64,000 nt of DNA from Rubritalea tangerina. GTDB lineage: Bacteria > Verrucomicrobiota > Verrucomicrobiia > Verrucomicrobiales > Akkermansiaceae. The notes under the pieces are model-generated. The model saw nothing but the letters and a program-made list of their open reading frames with translations, searched no databases and had not been told where the DNA came from. Each line of letters starts with the position of its first letter. Position 1 is the stretch's first letter. Shown here one piece after another: positions 54,652 to 63,913 of the stretch. The stretch lies in assembly GCF_042683245.1 (NCBI RefSeq), contig NZ_JBHUJB010000020.1, positions 31,875-95,874 of the forward strand, written 5' to 3'. A program made the translations under genes and the position numbers.

Positions 54652-56052
54652 TTAGGCGTAGATCACCAAGATGGAGTCGAGCTTTTTATCCTTATTGAGG
54701 GTGTCAGAGAGGACAACCAGTGGTGTGCCAGGCTTGATGGAGTTATTTTCCTTCAAGTAATCGACAGCGCTGTTGATTGTCTCGATAGGGGCATCTGAGA
54801 ATGGAAGTGTGTATGGCTCGATACCACGGCCGAGAGCAAGGCGGCGGCAGGTTGCAGCATCCGGAGCGAAGGCGTGGATGGGGGCGTTCGGGCGCAAGAG
54901 TGCGGCCTGAACGGCCATTACGCCGCGGCGAGTGAAGACCACAAGTTCCGCATTTGGGAGTGAGTCTACGAGTTTGGTTGCAGCGAGGATGACCTTTTGT
55001 TTATCGGTCTCGAGTTCTGCGAGGGCACCGTTGCCGATAGAGCCGGATTGTTCGATACGGCGAGCGATGCGATCGAATGTTTCGACGCAGCGCGTTGGGT
55101 AATCGCCGGTAGCGGTTTCGCCAGAGAGCATGATTGCATCGGCTTCTTCGAACACAGCGTTAGAGACGTCGGTGACTTCTGCGCGTGTAGGAGTTGGGTT
55201 AGTGATCATGGACTCCAACATGTGAGTGGCGACGATCACGCGTCGGCCGAGTGCGTGGCAGCGTTTGGTGATGCGACGTTGGATGATTGGAAGTTCTTCG
55301 ACGTGGACTTCGATACCTAGGTCACCGCGCGCGATCATGATGATATCGGAAGCGAGGATGATGTCGTCGATATTTTTGATAGCCTCTTGATCTTCGATTT
55401 TGGAGACGATGTCGGCAGAGCCGCCGAGTTTTTCCATTTCGGAGCGCAGTTCAACGACGTGTGCGGCATCGCGGACGAAGGATCCGGCGATGTAGTCCGC
55501 GCCGCATTCTACAGCGAGGGCGAGGTCTTTGTGATCTTTTTCTGTGAGTGCTGGGAGGTTGAGGCGAGTGCCTGGCAGGTTGATGTGGCGGCGGTTACCG
55601 ATAGAGCCTGGAGTGAGGACTTCACAGATGAGGCGGTCATCGTGTTTTTCTTCGATACGCATGAGCATGGTACCGTTATCGACAACGAGAGTGGCACCCG
55701 CTTCTACGTCATCCATCATACCTTCGTAGTTGACGGTGGTAGAGAATGGGATGGTTGCGTCGGCTGACTGGCGGCGGATTTCGAATTTGTCGCCAGTATT
55801 GAGTTCATAAGGAGCTTCGAGGTCACCCGTACGGATGGATGGGCCTTGAAGGTCGAAAAGGATAGCGGTGTGCTTATTTTTATTTTCGGAGATTTCGCGG
55901 ATCCACTGAACGAGTTCGCGGCACTTATCGTGCTGGGCGTGGCTCATATTCATGCGGAAGACGTTAACGCCTGCATCGATGAGGTCGGAGATCGCTTCGT
56001 AGGAGAAGGTAGCTGGACCGAGTGTGGAGATGATACTTGTTTTTCGGAACAT
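54652..56052 (-). CDS. pyk: Pyruvate kinase
   Basis: Converts phosphoenolpyruvate and ADP to pyruvate and ATP at the end of glycolysis. 466 residues, normal for the short bacterial form. Blocks: TSIISTLGPATFSYEAISDL, NVFRMNMSHAQHDKCRELVQ, ILFDLQGPSIRTGD, VVDNGTMLMRI, LTEKDHKDLALAVECGADYI, SKIEDQEAIKNIDDIILASD, MIARGDLGIEV and ATHMLESMITNPTPTRAEVT then DVSNAVFEEADAIMLSGETA. The usual TKGPEIRTG is written LQGPSIRTG, so the catalytic-loop Lys of that motif is replaced by Gln; LSGETATGDYP is intact. Monocistronic, with terminator hairpins after it. Confidence 0.95.
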   Translation of the reverse strand: MFRKTSIISTLGPATFSYEAISDLIDAGVNVFRMNMSHAQHDKCRELVQWIREISENKNKHTAILFDLQGPSIRTGDLEAPYELNTGDKFEIRRQSADATIPFSTTVNYEGMMDDVEAGATLVVDNGTMLMRIEEKHDDRLICEVLTPGSIGNRRHINLPGTRLNLPALTEKDHKDLALAVECGADYIAGSFVRDAAHVVELRSEMEKLGGSADIVSKIEDQEAIKNIDDIILASDIIMIARGDLGIEVHVEELPIIQRRITKRCHALGRRVIVATHMLESMITNPTPTRAEVTDVSNAVFEEADAIMLSGETATGDYPTRCVETFDRIARRIEQSGSIGNGALAELETDKQKVILAATKLVDSLPNAELVVFTRRGVMAVQAALLRPNAPIHAFAPDAATCRRLALGRGIEPYTLPFSDAPIETINSAVDYLKENNSIKPGTPLVVLSDTLNKDKKLDSILVIYA

Positions 56053-56177
56053 GGTGGTGAATTTCTATACAGGCACTGTGTTGGGTGTGACTGTGGTTTT
56101 CTTGCCGAGAGGGCGCGATGGTAATTCTTTTTTATGAGGTGGCAAGCCTCGGGTTGAGATAGTTCGCGCTGGGTGGA

Positions 56178-57530
56178 CTAGTTTTTAGGGAATTCGTCGA
56201 TTCCTAGTAATTTTGCGGCAATGTCAGTGTCATCGGCGCTGCGTTTCAAGCTGTAGCGCAGGAATTCCTCGTAGAGGTTGATGTCGGGGTTTTCTTCAGC
56301 GAAGTTGAAGAGTTTGCCGAAGAGTTGGTTGATCTCACTGTCTGAGCGCAGGGATACACCGATGGGGATATCGTCAGCGAGGAGGACATCTGAGGTGGCG
56401 AGAGCTGTGGCGCGAGCCATCGTATTTTCGAGCTCGCGCACATTTCCTGGCCACTTGTGTTCTTGGAGGACGGTGATGGCTTCACCTGAGAGTCTGAGGC
56501 GCGCCATGCCGTTCTTTTTTGTAATTTTTCTGAGGAAGAATTCGGCGAGGAGTGGGATATCTTCGATGCGTTCGCGGAGTGGTGGGAGGCGCAGTTCAAC
56601 GACATTGAGGCGGTAGTAGAGGTCTTCCCTGAAGCGGCCTTCACGGACTTCTTGAGCGAGGTCTTTGTTGGTAGCGGCGACAATTCTAACATCGCTACTG
56701 AGGACTTCATTACCACCGACACGTGAGAAGGTGCCTTCTTGGAGTACGCGGAGAAGTTTGACCTGAACGGGGAGTGGCATGTCACCGATTTCGTCGAGAA
56801 AGAGGGTACCACCATCACATTGTTCAAAGCGTCCGGCGCGTTTTGAAGCGGCGCCAGTGAAGGAGCCTTTTTCGTGGCCGAAGAGTTCGCTTTCTAGGAG
56901 GTTTTCGGGGATGGCGCCACAGTTGAGGGCGACCATTTCATTTTTTCTGCGTGGGCTGTATTCGTGGACGGCATTGGCGACGAGTTCTTTACCGGTTCCG
57001 CTTTCACCGTAGATGAGAACGGGAGCATCGGTGCGGGCGACTCGGCCGACGGTTTTGAAGACATCTTGGAAGGCTCTGGAGACGCCGATGACTTGGAGAC
57101 GGCCACCGGGTTCTGGCATTTTTTGTTTATGTTCGCCAGCGGTGCGGCGTCCTTCGATGATTTGCCAGGCGCTTTCGACGACGCTACGTAGTTCGAAGAC
57201 GAGAGATTCTTTTCTAAGGATATCGTGGGCACCTTGTTGGGTGGCCTTAATGATTTGTGCGGTACCCGGGAAGCCAGCGGTGATGATGACGATGATGTCT
57301 GGGTAGGAGGCTTTGAGTTGGCCGAGTAACTCGATGCCATCGATGGGCTGGAGGGCGATGTCGGCGATGACGAGGTCGACGGTTGTTTTTTCGCACACTT
57401 TGAGAGCATTGGCGGCGTTATCGCAGCGCAGAATACGGATGCCGTCGGCGTCGAGGTGCTTGGTCGCCCAGTCGAGGTAGTCGTGGTCGGCGTCGACGAG
57501 GAGTAGGGTGCGTTCGGCTGTGTCAGTCAT
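56178..57530 (-). CDS. Sigma-54-dependent response regulator with truncated DNA-binding domain
   Basis: About 450 residues from MTDTAERTLLLVDADHDYLD. An N-terminal receiver domain has the phospho-acceptor Asp in LVIADIALQPIDG. The AAA+ domain carries APVLIYGESGTGKELVANAV (Walker A), HEKGSFTGAASKRAGRFEQC (GAFTGA loop as GSFTGA), GGTLFLDEIGDMPLPVQVKL (Walker B) and WPGNVRELENTMARA (R finger region). The C-terminus should hold a Fis helix-turn-helix, but it ends FLRYSLKRSADDTDIAAKLL then GIDEFPKN, before the recognition helix. It may therefore act without specific DNA binding or with a partner. No sensor kinase adjoins it; uppS is 50 bases upstream of its stop region on the same strand. Confidence 0.92.
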   Translation of the reverse strand: MTDTAERTLLLVDADHDYLDWATKHLDADGIRILRCDNAANALKVCEKTTVDLVIADIALQPIDGIELLGQLKASYPDIIVIITAGFPGTAQIIKATQQGAHDILRKESLVFELRSVVESAWQIIEGRRTAGEHKQKMPEPGGRLQVIGVSRAFQDVFKTVGRVARTDAPVLIYGESGTGKELVANAVHEYSPRRKNEMVALNCGAIPENLLESELFGHEKGSFTGAASKRAGRFEQCDGGTLFLDEIGDMPLPVQVKLLRVLQEGTFSRVGGNEVLSSDVRIVAATNKDLAQEVREGRFREDLYYRLNVVELRLPPLRERIEDIPLLAEFFLRKITKKNGMARLRLSGEAITVLQEHKWPGNVRELENTMARATALATSDVLLADDIPIGVSLRSDSEINQLFGKLFNFAEENPDINLYEEFLRYSLKRSADDTDIAAKLLGIDEFPKN

Positions 57531-57578
57531 AGTGTCGTGTGGGAGCACCAAGTTAAAGGTGTACAGAGGTGCGTGTCG

Positions 57579-58319
57579 CTAAATAGCGCCAAACCTGCGG
57601 TGACGACGATGGAAATGTGTGACAGCATCGTAGAGGTCCGTCTCCGTGAATTCGGGCCAGAATTTATCGAGGATGACTATTTCTGAATAACTCAGCTGCC
57701 AAAGCAAGAAGTTAGAGAGTCTCAATTCACCGGAGGTGCGGATGAGGAGGTCGGGGTCGGGTTGGTTTGCTGTGTAGAGGTGGTTGGAGAGGGTGGAGTT
57801 ATCGATCTCAGAGATTTCGAGTGTACCAGCTGCGACTTTTTTAGCGATAGCTTTGGTGGCATCGACGATTTCTTCACGGGCTCCGTAGGAGAGTGCGAGG
57901 TTGAGCGTGAGTGCTGTGTTATCGGCAGTGGTTGTGATGGCTTTTTCGAGTTCTTTACGAGTCTTTTGGGGGAGCATATCGATACGGCCGATGGCATTGA
58001 GTCGGACGTTTTGTTTCTGCATCTCCTTGGTTTTTTCTTTAAGGAAGCGTTCAAGGAGTTGCATGAGGGCCTTTACTTCGGAGTCTGGGCGTTTCCAGTT
58101 TTCTGATGAAAAGGCGTAGAGAGTGAGGTATTTGACGCCGAGATTTTTGCATGCCTCTACGGTGCGGCGGACGGATTCGGCGCCGGCACGATGACCTGCG
58201 ATGCGCGGGAGGCCGCGTTGTTTCGCCCATCTACCATTACCGTCCATGATGATGGCGATATGCTCAGGGGCGCTGAGGTTCTCTGTGCTATCGGTGTTGG
58301 TATGGGTAGAGCTTGTCAT
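57579..58319 (-). CDS. uppS: Isoprenyl transferase (undecaprenyl diphosphate synthase family)
   Basis: Condenses isopentenyl diphosphate units into the long lipid carrier used for peptidoglycan and surface glycan synthesis. The 246-residue protein has IAIIMDGNGRWAKQRGLPRI then AGHRAGAESV, LTLYAFSSENWKRPDSEVKA, ALTLNLALSYGAREEIVDAT, and PDPDLLIRTSGELRLSNFLL then WQLSYSEIV, all family signatures, with the catalytic Asp in MDGNGRW. The product chain length cannot be read. Divergent from glpK. Confidence 0.95.
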   Translation of the reverse strand: MTSSTHTNTDSTENLSAPEHIAIIMDGNGRWAKQRGLPRIAGHRAGAESVRRTVEACKNLGVKYLTLYAFSSENWKRPDSEVKALMQLLERFLKEKTKEMQKQNVRLNAIGRIDMLPQKTRKELEKAITTTADNTALTLNLALSYGAREEIVDATKAIAKKVAAGTLEISEIDNSTLSNHLYTANQPDPDLLIRTSGELRLSNFLLWQLSYSEIVILDKFWPEFTETDLYDAVTHFHRRHRRFGAI

Positions 58320-58461
58320 GCGGGAAGATGTTTTTGCACCAGAGCAGGGGAGAATGCAAGTGCTGTGTGAGGCGGTGAGATGGAGGGGGGCTGTGCTGGG
58401 ATCAGAATATGGGAAAGGTCGTGCTTGCCTTGTTGTTAGGCGGTTTCATAGAGTGATTGGT

Positions 58462-59938
58462 ATGGCTAGATTTATACTTTCGCTGGACCAAGGGACGACG
58501 AGTTCACGCTCCATCTTGTTTGATGAGAACGGGGTGGCCGTGGCAACGAGTCAGTATGAGTTTAGGCAATATTTTCCTGAGTCGGGTTGGGTAGAGCACG
58601 ATGCCGTTGAGATCTGGGAGACCCAACTTAAGACGATGTTGGAGGTGATGGAGAAGGTGGGTGTGACAGAGAAAGATGTGGCAGGTATTGGTATTACTAA
58701 TCAGCGTGAGACGGTGTTGCTATGGGATAGGAGGACTGGAGAACCGGTGGCAAATGCCATCGTTTGGCAGGATCGGAGGACAGCAGACCTGTGCAGGCAG
58801 ATGCGTGATGCTGGTCTGGAGCCGGCGGTGTCAGCACTCACAGGTTTGAGGTTAGATCCCTATTTTTCGGCTAGCAAAGTACAATGGTTACTCGACCATG
58901 TGGAGGGTGCTAGAGAACGTGCAGAGGCGGGTGAGCTGTGTATGGGCACGATCGATAGTTGGTTGGTGTATAAACTAACGGAGGGCAAAGTGCATGTGAC
59001 TGACGCGACCAATGCCAGCCGCACGTTATTATGCAATATTCACACGGGTGAGTGGGATGACATTTTGTTAGGTAAATTTGGTGTGCCGCGGGGTGTGTTA
59101 CCCAGGATCGTGGATTGTACCGAAGTGGTAGGAGAGTGGAGGGGGGTACCGATATCTGGCATGGCGGGAGATCAGCAGGCGGCGTTATTTGGTCAGGCTT
59201 GTTATGCTCCGGGAATGGCAAAGAACACATATGGTACGGGATGTTTTATGTTATTGCACACTGGGGATCGGGTGGTGCGGTCGCAGAATCAGCTTTTGAG
59301 CACGATAGCGCTGCAGCGGGGGGGGGAAGCGCGAGTATTGTCTAGAGGGGTCGGTTTTCATCGCGGGTTCATTGTTTCAGTGGCTACGCGATGGTTTACA
59401 GCTTTTTGATACGGTGCAGGAATTCGATGCGTTAGCACAGTCGGTACCGGATTCAGGAGGGGTGGTGATCGTGCCAGCATTATCGGGGTTAGGTGCTCCG
59501 CATTGGGACCCTTTTGCGCGAGGTTTGATCACAGGTTTAAGCAGGGGGACGACGAAGGCGCATATTTGTCGGGCCGCGATTGAGGCGGTGAGTTTTCAGT
59601 CGGTAGAATTGCTCGAGTGCATGCAAGGAGATGCGAGTCGTGAGATATCTGAACTGCGTGTGGATGGTGGGGCTACGGCGAGTGACTTGTTGATGCAAGT
59701 GCAAGCAGATTTGATGGGCTGCGATCTTGTTAGACCTGAAATCACGGAGACCACCGCATTTGGAGCAGCAGCTCTGGCTGGCTTAGGTGTAGGTTTTTGG
59801 GAATCTAGGGAAGCTCTAGCTGCTGCTTGGCGTGAAGAAAAGCGTTTCAGCCCACAGAAGGGTAGTAGCTGGAGGAAGGGGCGCCGCGCGGAATGGGATA
59901 AGGCAGTGCGTATGGCGATGAGTGAGTCAGGCATGTGA
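58462..59938 (+). pseudogene. glpK: Glycerol kinase with frameshift at a G9 tract
   Basis: Phosphorylates glycerol to glycerol 3-phosphate. The first part has ARFILSLDQGTTSSRSILFD, GITNQRETVLLWDRRTGEPV, ANAIVWQDRRTADLC and GMAGDQQAALFGQACYAPGM then AKNTYGTGCFMLLHTG. After LLSTIALQRGG the frame is lost. The second part, in the next frame, reads YCLEGSVFIAGSLFQWLRDG and later ALSGLGAPHWDPFARGLITG and ISELRVDGGATASDLLMQVQ. Removing one G from nine consecutive G residues (59318-59326) gives GGKREYCLEGS, matching other GlpK, and restores a normal length of about 492 residues. Sequencing error, mutation, or poly-G phase variation are all possible. Confidence 0.88.
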
Positions 59939-59991
59939 GTGGTCACACTCTCGCAATGGACTAGGCTGACACCACACTAGAGTCGCTGGCG

Positions 59992-60339
59992 CTAGCCTGG
60001 AGGCCAGAGCATCTGACGTCCGGCGAGGACGTGAAGGTGAAGGTGAGGGACTTCTTCGCCGCCGTTTGGGCCATTGTTAAAGACCGTGCGGAAGCCATCC
60101 TTTGCGAAGCCTTCCTTTTCAGCCACAAGTTTTGCGGTGAGCAGGAGGTGTCCGAGTGTTGCTTGGTCTTCGGGTGAAGCTTCAGCAATTCTAACAATAC
60201 GTTTTTTAGGAACAACTAGGAGGTGGATGGGCGCTTGTGGGTTGATGTCGCGAAAGCAGATGCAGAGATCGTCTTCGTGGACGATATCGGCTGGGATTTC
60301 ACGATCGATGATCATTTCAAAGATGGTTTTATCGCTCAT
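59992..60339 (-). CDS. HIT-family nucleotide-binding hydrolase
   Basis: A 115-residue protein of the HinT branch: TIFEMIIDREIPADIVHEDD, CICFRDINPQAPIHLLVVPK, FRTVFNNGPNGGEEVPHLHL and a final HVLAGRQMLWPPG. The histidine triad reads H-L-H-L-H. HinT enzymes cleave adenosine phosphoramidates. It is followed by prfB upstream on the same strand with about 38 bases between. Confidence 0.93.
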   Translation of the reverse strand: MSDKTIFEMIIDREIPADIVHEDDLCICFRDINPQAPIHLLVVPKKRIVRIAEASPEDQATLGHLLLTAKLVAEKEGFAKDGFRTVFNNGPNGGEEVPHLHLHVLAGRQMLWPPG

Positions 60340-60377
60340 AGTGGTAATGGGGTTAGGTGGGGGGAGTTGTGTGGGGA

Positions 60378-61506
60378 TTAGCTATCTTTATCTCCTTTTT
60401 TCTTTCCTTTGAGTTTGGCTTCGATGAATGCGTCAATATCTCCATCCATCACGGCGCTGATATTAGCGGTTTCTTCGCCTGTTCTGAGGTCTTTGACCAT
60501 TTGGTAGGGTTGGAATACATAGGAGCGGATTTGGTTACCCCAGCCGATGTCGCCTTTTTCTGAGTAATCTCGGTCAGACTCCGCCTTTTGTTTATCCTCC
60601 TCGATTTGGTAGAGTTTGGCTTTGAGGAGTTCGAGTGCGAGTTCTCGGTTGCGCAGTTGTGAGCGTTCTTGGGTACAACGGATGATAATGCCCGTAGGTT
60701 TGTGTTTAAGGATGACAGCGGTTTCTACCTTATTGACATTCTGTCCGCCAGCGCCGCCTGAGCGAGCAGTCTGGATATCGATATCGGCGGGGTTGACGTC
60801 GATTTCGATACTGGTATTCATTTCAGGTGTGACATCGACAGAGGTGAATGAGGTGTGTCGTTTACCAGCGGAATCAAAGGGTGAAATTCTAACAAGTCTG
60901 TGGACACCACGTTCATTTTTCAGGTAGCCGTATGCGTATTCACCTTCGACTTTGATTGTAGCGCTGGAGATGCCAGCGCCATCGCCCTCGGTATAATCAA
61001 CGGAAGTGACTGTGTAGTCTTTGCTTTCAGACCAGCGCGAGTACATGCGCAGGAGCATGGCGGCCCAGTCGCAGGCTTCGGTGCCACCGGCCCCGGAGTT
61101 AATTGTTAGGTAGCAACTAGATGGGTCATTAGGTTTATCTAACAACGTGATAAGTTCAAAGGAATCTAGTTCTTTATTGATAGCGTTAAACTCATCTGCG
61201 GCTTCTTGAGCGGAGTCGGCGTCTTCGTATTCTTTGGCGAGGGAGATGAGTTCGGTGAGGTCCTCGAGGCGTTGTTCGAGAGCGAGGAAGGGATTGAGTT
61301 TACGTTTGATACCATTCGCTAGTGCGACAATTTCTTGAGCTTTGGAGGCGTCATCCCAGAATGAGCCTTCGGTCATTTTGGCATCATATTCTTCGAGTGA
61401 TTTGGTGAGAGCGGGGATGTCAAAGGTACCTCCTGAGTGTGGACAGACGGCTCTGGATAGAGTCCGTGTCGACCGCCAGGAGGTCAGCGTTATATGGTTC
61501 AGACAT
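60378..61506 (-). CDS. prfB: Peptide chain release factor 2 with programmed +1 frameshift
   Basis: Recognises UAA and UGA stop codons. The reading begins at the ATG at 61504-61506 (MSEPYNADLLAVDTDSIQSR) and reaches AGG AGG TAC CTT TGA C, where TGA (61420-61422) is an in-frame stop. A shift of +1 at CTT-T continues as DIPALTKSLEEYDAKM. The AGGAGG acts as internal Shine-Dalgarno and CTT TGA C is the classic RF2 slippery site, by which RF2 autoregulates. The main frame has the codon-recognition region near SPFDSAGKRHTSFTSVDVTP and the catalytic GGQ in RSGGAGGQNVNKVETAVIL. Length is normal. Confidence 0.95.
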
Positions 61507-61587
61507 GTCCTGTTTGTGCTACGGGGTCTGAGACATTTCAATCACAATAGCTGGGAAAATCTTGAAATGGGCAGCGGCTACAGGGCC

Positions 61588-62583
61588 TCAGTCAGCGGGG
61601 AAGGGATTGGCGGTGTGGCGCCATTGGATTTCTTGTGCTGAGTGGTGATTAGCATCGGACTGATTTGTCGGATTAGGCAGTGATTGCTGAGGTCTGATGA
61701 TAGATAGAGCGAAGGTGGAACAGACGCTGAGTGCGAGGAGGGAGATGACGAGCAAGGAACTGGGGGCTTTCTGATTATTCAGGAGTCGGTGTACTCGATT
61801 TTTAAGCGAGGCTTGGTCAGCCATGGCGAGAGCGGGTACGGGAAGCGATTTGTTATTGGAGATGCTTTCTGCAACGTTACAGAGGGCGTTGATATAGGAT
61901 TTAGCATCAGCACCACGCGCGATGACGGAGGCGTCGACAGCGAATTCAGTTTGGTGGCGCAATCGTTTTTTGAGGATCCAGATCAAGGGGTTCATCCAGT
62001 GGAGGATGCATGTGATTTGTGCAATCTGAGTGATCCACAGGTCATGTCTTTTGATATGGCTCATTTCGTGGAGCAAGACCATTTCGAGGGTGGCGGGATC
62101 CCAAGTGCGCGCATGCGTGGGGAGGAGGATGGTGGGTTTGAGCGGGCCTGTGACAATAGGGGAGCTTACTTGAGTGGAAAAGACGAGAGATGGTGGGTTT
62201 GTGATGTCGAGTTGTTTAGAGCAACGCGCGAGAATCAGTTGCCATTTTGGTTCATCGCCGGGAGTTGCTTGAGTTAGCCAATGTGAGAGTGTTCGCCATT
62301 GCTTGATGTGGCGCATGAGCAAGATAATTAGCCCGAGAGCCCAAACTGATAGAAAGGGGAGAATGCTAATCGAGTGTGGGGCGAGGGAGTGTAAGTTATC
62401 GACATTGTCGCTTGCGATAGATACTTGCCATTTAGGTAGAAGAAGCAGGATTGGGGCGATGAGGATGAGGCTCATGAGGCCTGCACTGAGGAGGGAGGCC
62501 TTAGCTGGATTCTTTTTTCCAAGCCAGAAGCTGAGAGCATTAGCGGCGAGGGTGAGTAGTAAACTGAGGGTGATCAGCTGCAT
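61588..62583 (-). CDS. BlaR1/MecR1-type M56 membrane metallopeptidase
   Basis: A 331-residue protein with N-terminal membrane helices (MQLITLSLLLTLAANALSFW and ILPFLSVWALGLIILLMRHI) and a zinc protease site in ATLEMVLLHEMSHIKRHDLW (HExxH), followed by the third-ligand region LRHQTEFAVDASVIA. A last membrane helix SSLLVISLLALSVCSTFALS precedes a short polar tail. No penicillin-binding sensor domain is attached, so the signal is unlike that of classical BlaR1. It follows the BlaI-type repressor by seven bases; in known systems such a protease inactivates the repressor when its signal is received. Confidence 0.9.
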   Translation of the reverse strand: MQLITLSLLLTLAANALSFWLGKKNPAKASLLSAGLMSLILIAPILLLLPKWQVSIASDNVDNLHSLAPHSISILPFLSVWALGLIILLMRHIKQWRTLSHWLTQATPGDEPKWQLILARCSKQLDITNPPSLVFSTQVSSPIVTGPLKPTILLPTHARTWDPATLEMVLLHEMSHIKRHDLWITQIAQITCILHWMNPLIWILKKRLRHQTEFAVDASVIARGADAKSYINALCNVAESISNNKSLPVPALAMADQASLKNRVHRLLNNQKAPSSLLVISLLALSVCSTFALSIIRPQQSLPNPTNQSDANHHSAQEIQWRHTANPFPAD

Positions 62584-62590
62584 GGGAGGC

Positions 62591-62980
62591 TTAGTTGGCT
62601 GGTTGGTTTTTGTCTTCTACGAGTTTGCGGATTTCGGCGATTTCATCCTTACTGAGCGAGTCGTCATCTTCATTCAGAAGGGCTGCCACGAGGTTCTGAG
62701 GTTTTCCCTCGAAGAAGGTTGCTAACAAGTTTTGGATAGCTGACTTGCGGGCCTTTTTCTCATTGATAGCAGCTTGGTAGATGTACCGACGAGATTCTTT
62801 GCCGTGCGTGACCATGCCTTTACTCTCGAGAGTCGCAAGCAGAGCGCGGACAGCCGAGTAGGATGGAGGGTCAGGTAGATTGTCTTGCACTTCCTTAGCT
62901 GATGCTTTGCCGAGACGATAGATTATGTCCATGATTTGGCGTTCGCGTCGAGAAAGTTGGCCTTTTTCCAATCGGTTCAT
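62591..62980 (-). CDS. BlaI/MecI-family transcriptional repressor
   Basis: A 129-residue winged-helix repressor: LSRRERQIMDIIYRLGKASA, KEVQDNLPDPPSYSAVRALL, ATLESKGMVTHGKESRRYIY and a C-terminal dimerisation helix region ALLNEDDDSLSKDEIAEIRK. The family binds paired inverted repeats as a dimer and is cleaved after a M56 protease signal. A perfect inverted repeat lies 43 bases upstream of the start and an imperfect copy beside the divergent lipoprotein gene, so it probably represses both directions. Confidence 0.92.
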   Translation of the reverse strand: MNRLEKGQLSRRERQIMDIIYRLGKASAKEVQDNLPDPPSYSAVRALLATLESKGMVTHGKESRRYIYQAAINEKKARKSAIQNLLATFFEGKPQNLVAALLNEDDDSLSKDEIAEIRKLVEDKNQPAN

Positions 62981-63022
62981 AAGTGGAGGTTATGAGGGTG
63001 CTGGAAATCCTGCAATTAAAAA

Positions 63023-63040
63023 GTGCTAATTTTTTAGCAC
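63023..63040. promoter_or_regulatory. Perfect inverted repeat, probable BlaI-type operator 1
   Basis: GTGCTAA-tttt-TTAGCAC, a perfect 7-base inverted repeat between the divergent blaI-like and lipoprotein genes. Its centre is T-rich. The sequence differs from the TACA/TGTA operators of BlaI and MecI, but spacing and position suit the family. Confidence 0.65.
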
Positions 63041-63063
63041 AAAGATATTGACCTTTTGCTGAA

Positions 63064-63081
63064 GTGCTGTTTTTTTAGCTC
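63064..63081. promoter_or_regulatory. Imperfect copy, probable BlaI-type operator 2
   Basis: GTGCTGTTTTTTTAGCTC agrees with operator 1 at 15 of 18 bases. It starts 41 bases further on, about four helix turns, and ends two bases before the ATG of the lipoprotein gene. Confidence 0.55.
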
Positions 63082-63083
63082 TC

Positions 63084-63878
63084 ATGAAATTTACTGAGAC
63101 AGTAAAAGTTGTTTTGTTAGGTGGAGTAGCAATGTTGGCTTCGTGTGCGGCACCGCCGATGGGGTCGGGAGATTCTGGGGTAGCGAGTGAGGCGCCGATG
63201 CCGGTGAAGCAGGAGGTTGAGTTGGCGAGACAGAGGCCGGGATTGGGGACGGGTTGGGGGGAACAGGTGGACTCGAAGATTCGTTATGGAAGTTTTGAGC
63301 GGGCATCTACGAAGCCGAAGGCGATGGAAGTGATCTATTATAATAATAAGGAGGGAGTGGAGGCGATGAGCCAGGGTTGGCGTTATACTGGTTCTGGGAT
63401 GCAGACGGCAGCGGGAGGGTTAGTTGAGTGGGGGGTGAAGACAGGTTGGGGTTATGCGAAGAATGTGCATTCCGGAGGGAGGCGCTATGTAGTGGGGAAG
63501 GACAAAGCGAGTTATAGCATTGTTGTGAAGAACCGTTGTCACTCACGTTTGGAGTTAGTGATGAGTGTGGATGGTTTGGATGTGATGGATGGCAAGCCTG
63601 CGTCGGTGAAGAAGCGTGGGTATGTCATCGATGCTGGAAAGACGCTTGTAGTGAAGGGATTCAGGACGAGTGAGGATGCAGTGGCGGCCTTTAAGTTTTC
63701 AAGTGTCTCACAGAGTTATAGTAACTTGAAGCATGGGACGACACGCAATGTCGGGGTGATAGGGATGGCTGTGTATACTGAGAAGGGTGTATCCCCTTGG
63801 CGTTGGAGTCAGGCTGAGAAAGCTGCGAGGACGGATGCGAAGGCATTTGCTGAAGCTCCACTGATCAAGGCGCGATAG
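63084..63878 (+). CDS. Lipoprotein of unknown function divergent from blaI-like gene
   Basis: A 264-residue protein with a lipoprotein signal peptide MKFTETVKVVLLGGVAMLAS ending at Cys21 (lipobox LASC). The mature protein is Gly/Lys/Val-rich and beta-like: GGRRYVVGKDKASYSIVVKN, SRLELVMSVDGLDVMDGKPA, VIDAGKTLVVKGFRTSEDAV and GVIGMAVYTEKG. The RLELVMSVDGLDVMDGK part is like a beta-sandwich seen in some envelope proteins, but no family was recognised. The ATG is two bases after the second operator copy, so a BlaI-type repressor would block it directly. It probably defends or monitors the envelope; this is inference. Confidence 0.7.
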   Translation: MKFTETVKVVLLGGVAMLASCAAPPMGSGDSGVASEAPMPVKQEVELARQRPGLGTGWGEQVDSKIRYGSFERASTKPKAMEVIYYNNKEGVEAMSQGWRYTGSGMQTAAGGLVEWGVKTGWGYAKNVHSGGRRYVVGKDKASYSIVVKNRCHSRLELVMSVDGLDVMDGKPASVKKRGYVIDAGKTLVVKGFRTSEDAVAAFKFSSVSQSYSNLKHGTTRNVGVIGMAVYTEKGVSPWRWSQAEKAARTDAKAFAEAPLIKAR

Positions 63879-63898
63879 TAGGCTTGCTAAAAGATTTC

Positions 63899-63913
63899 GT
63901 GTGTGTGTGTGTG
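63899..63913. repeat. GT dinucleotide tract
   Basis: Seven GT units downstream of the lipoprotein stop. Non-coding as far as seen. Confidence 0.7.
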
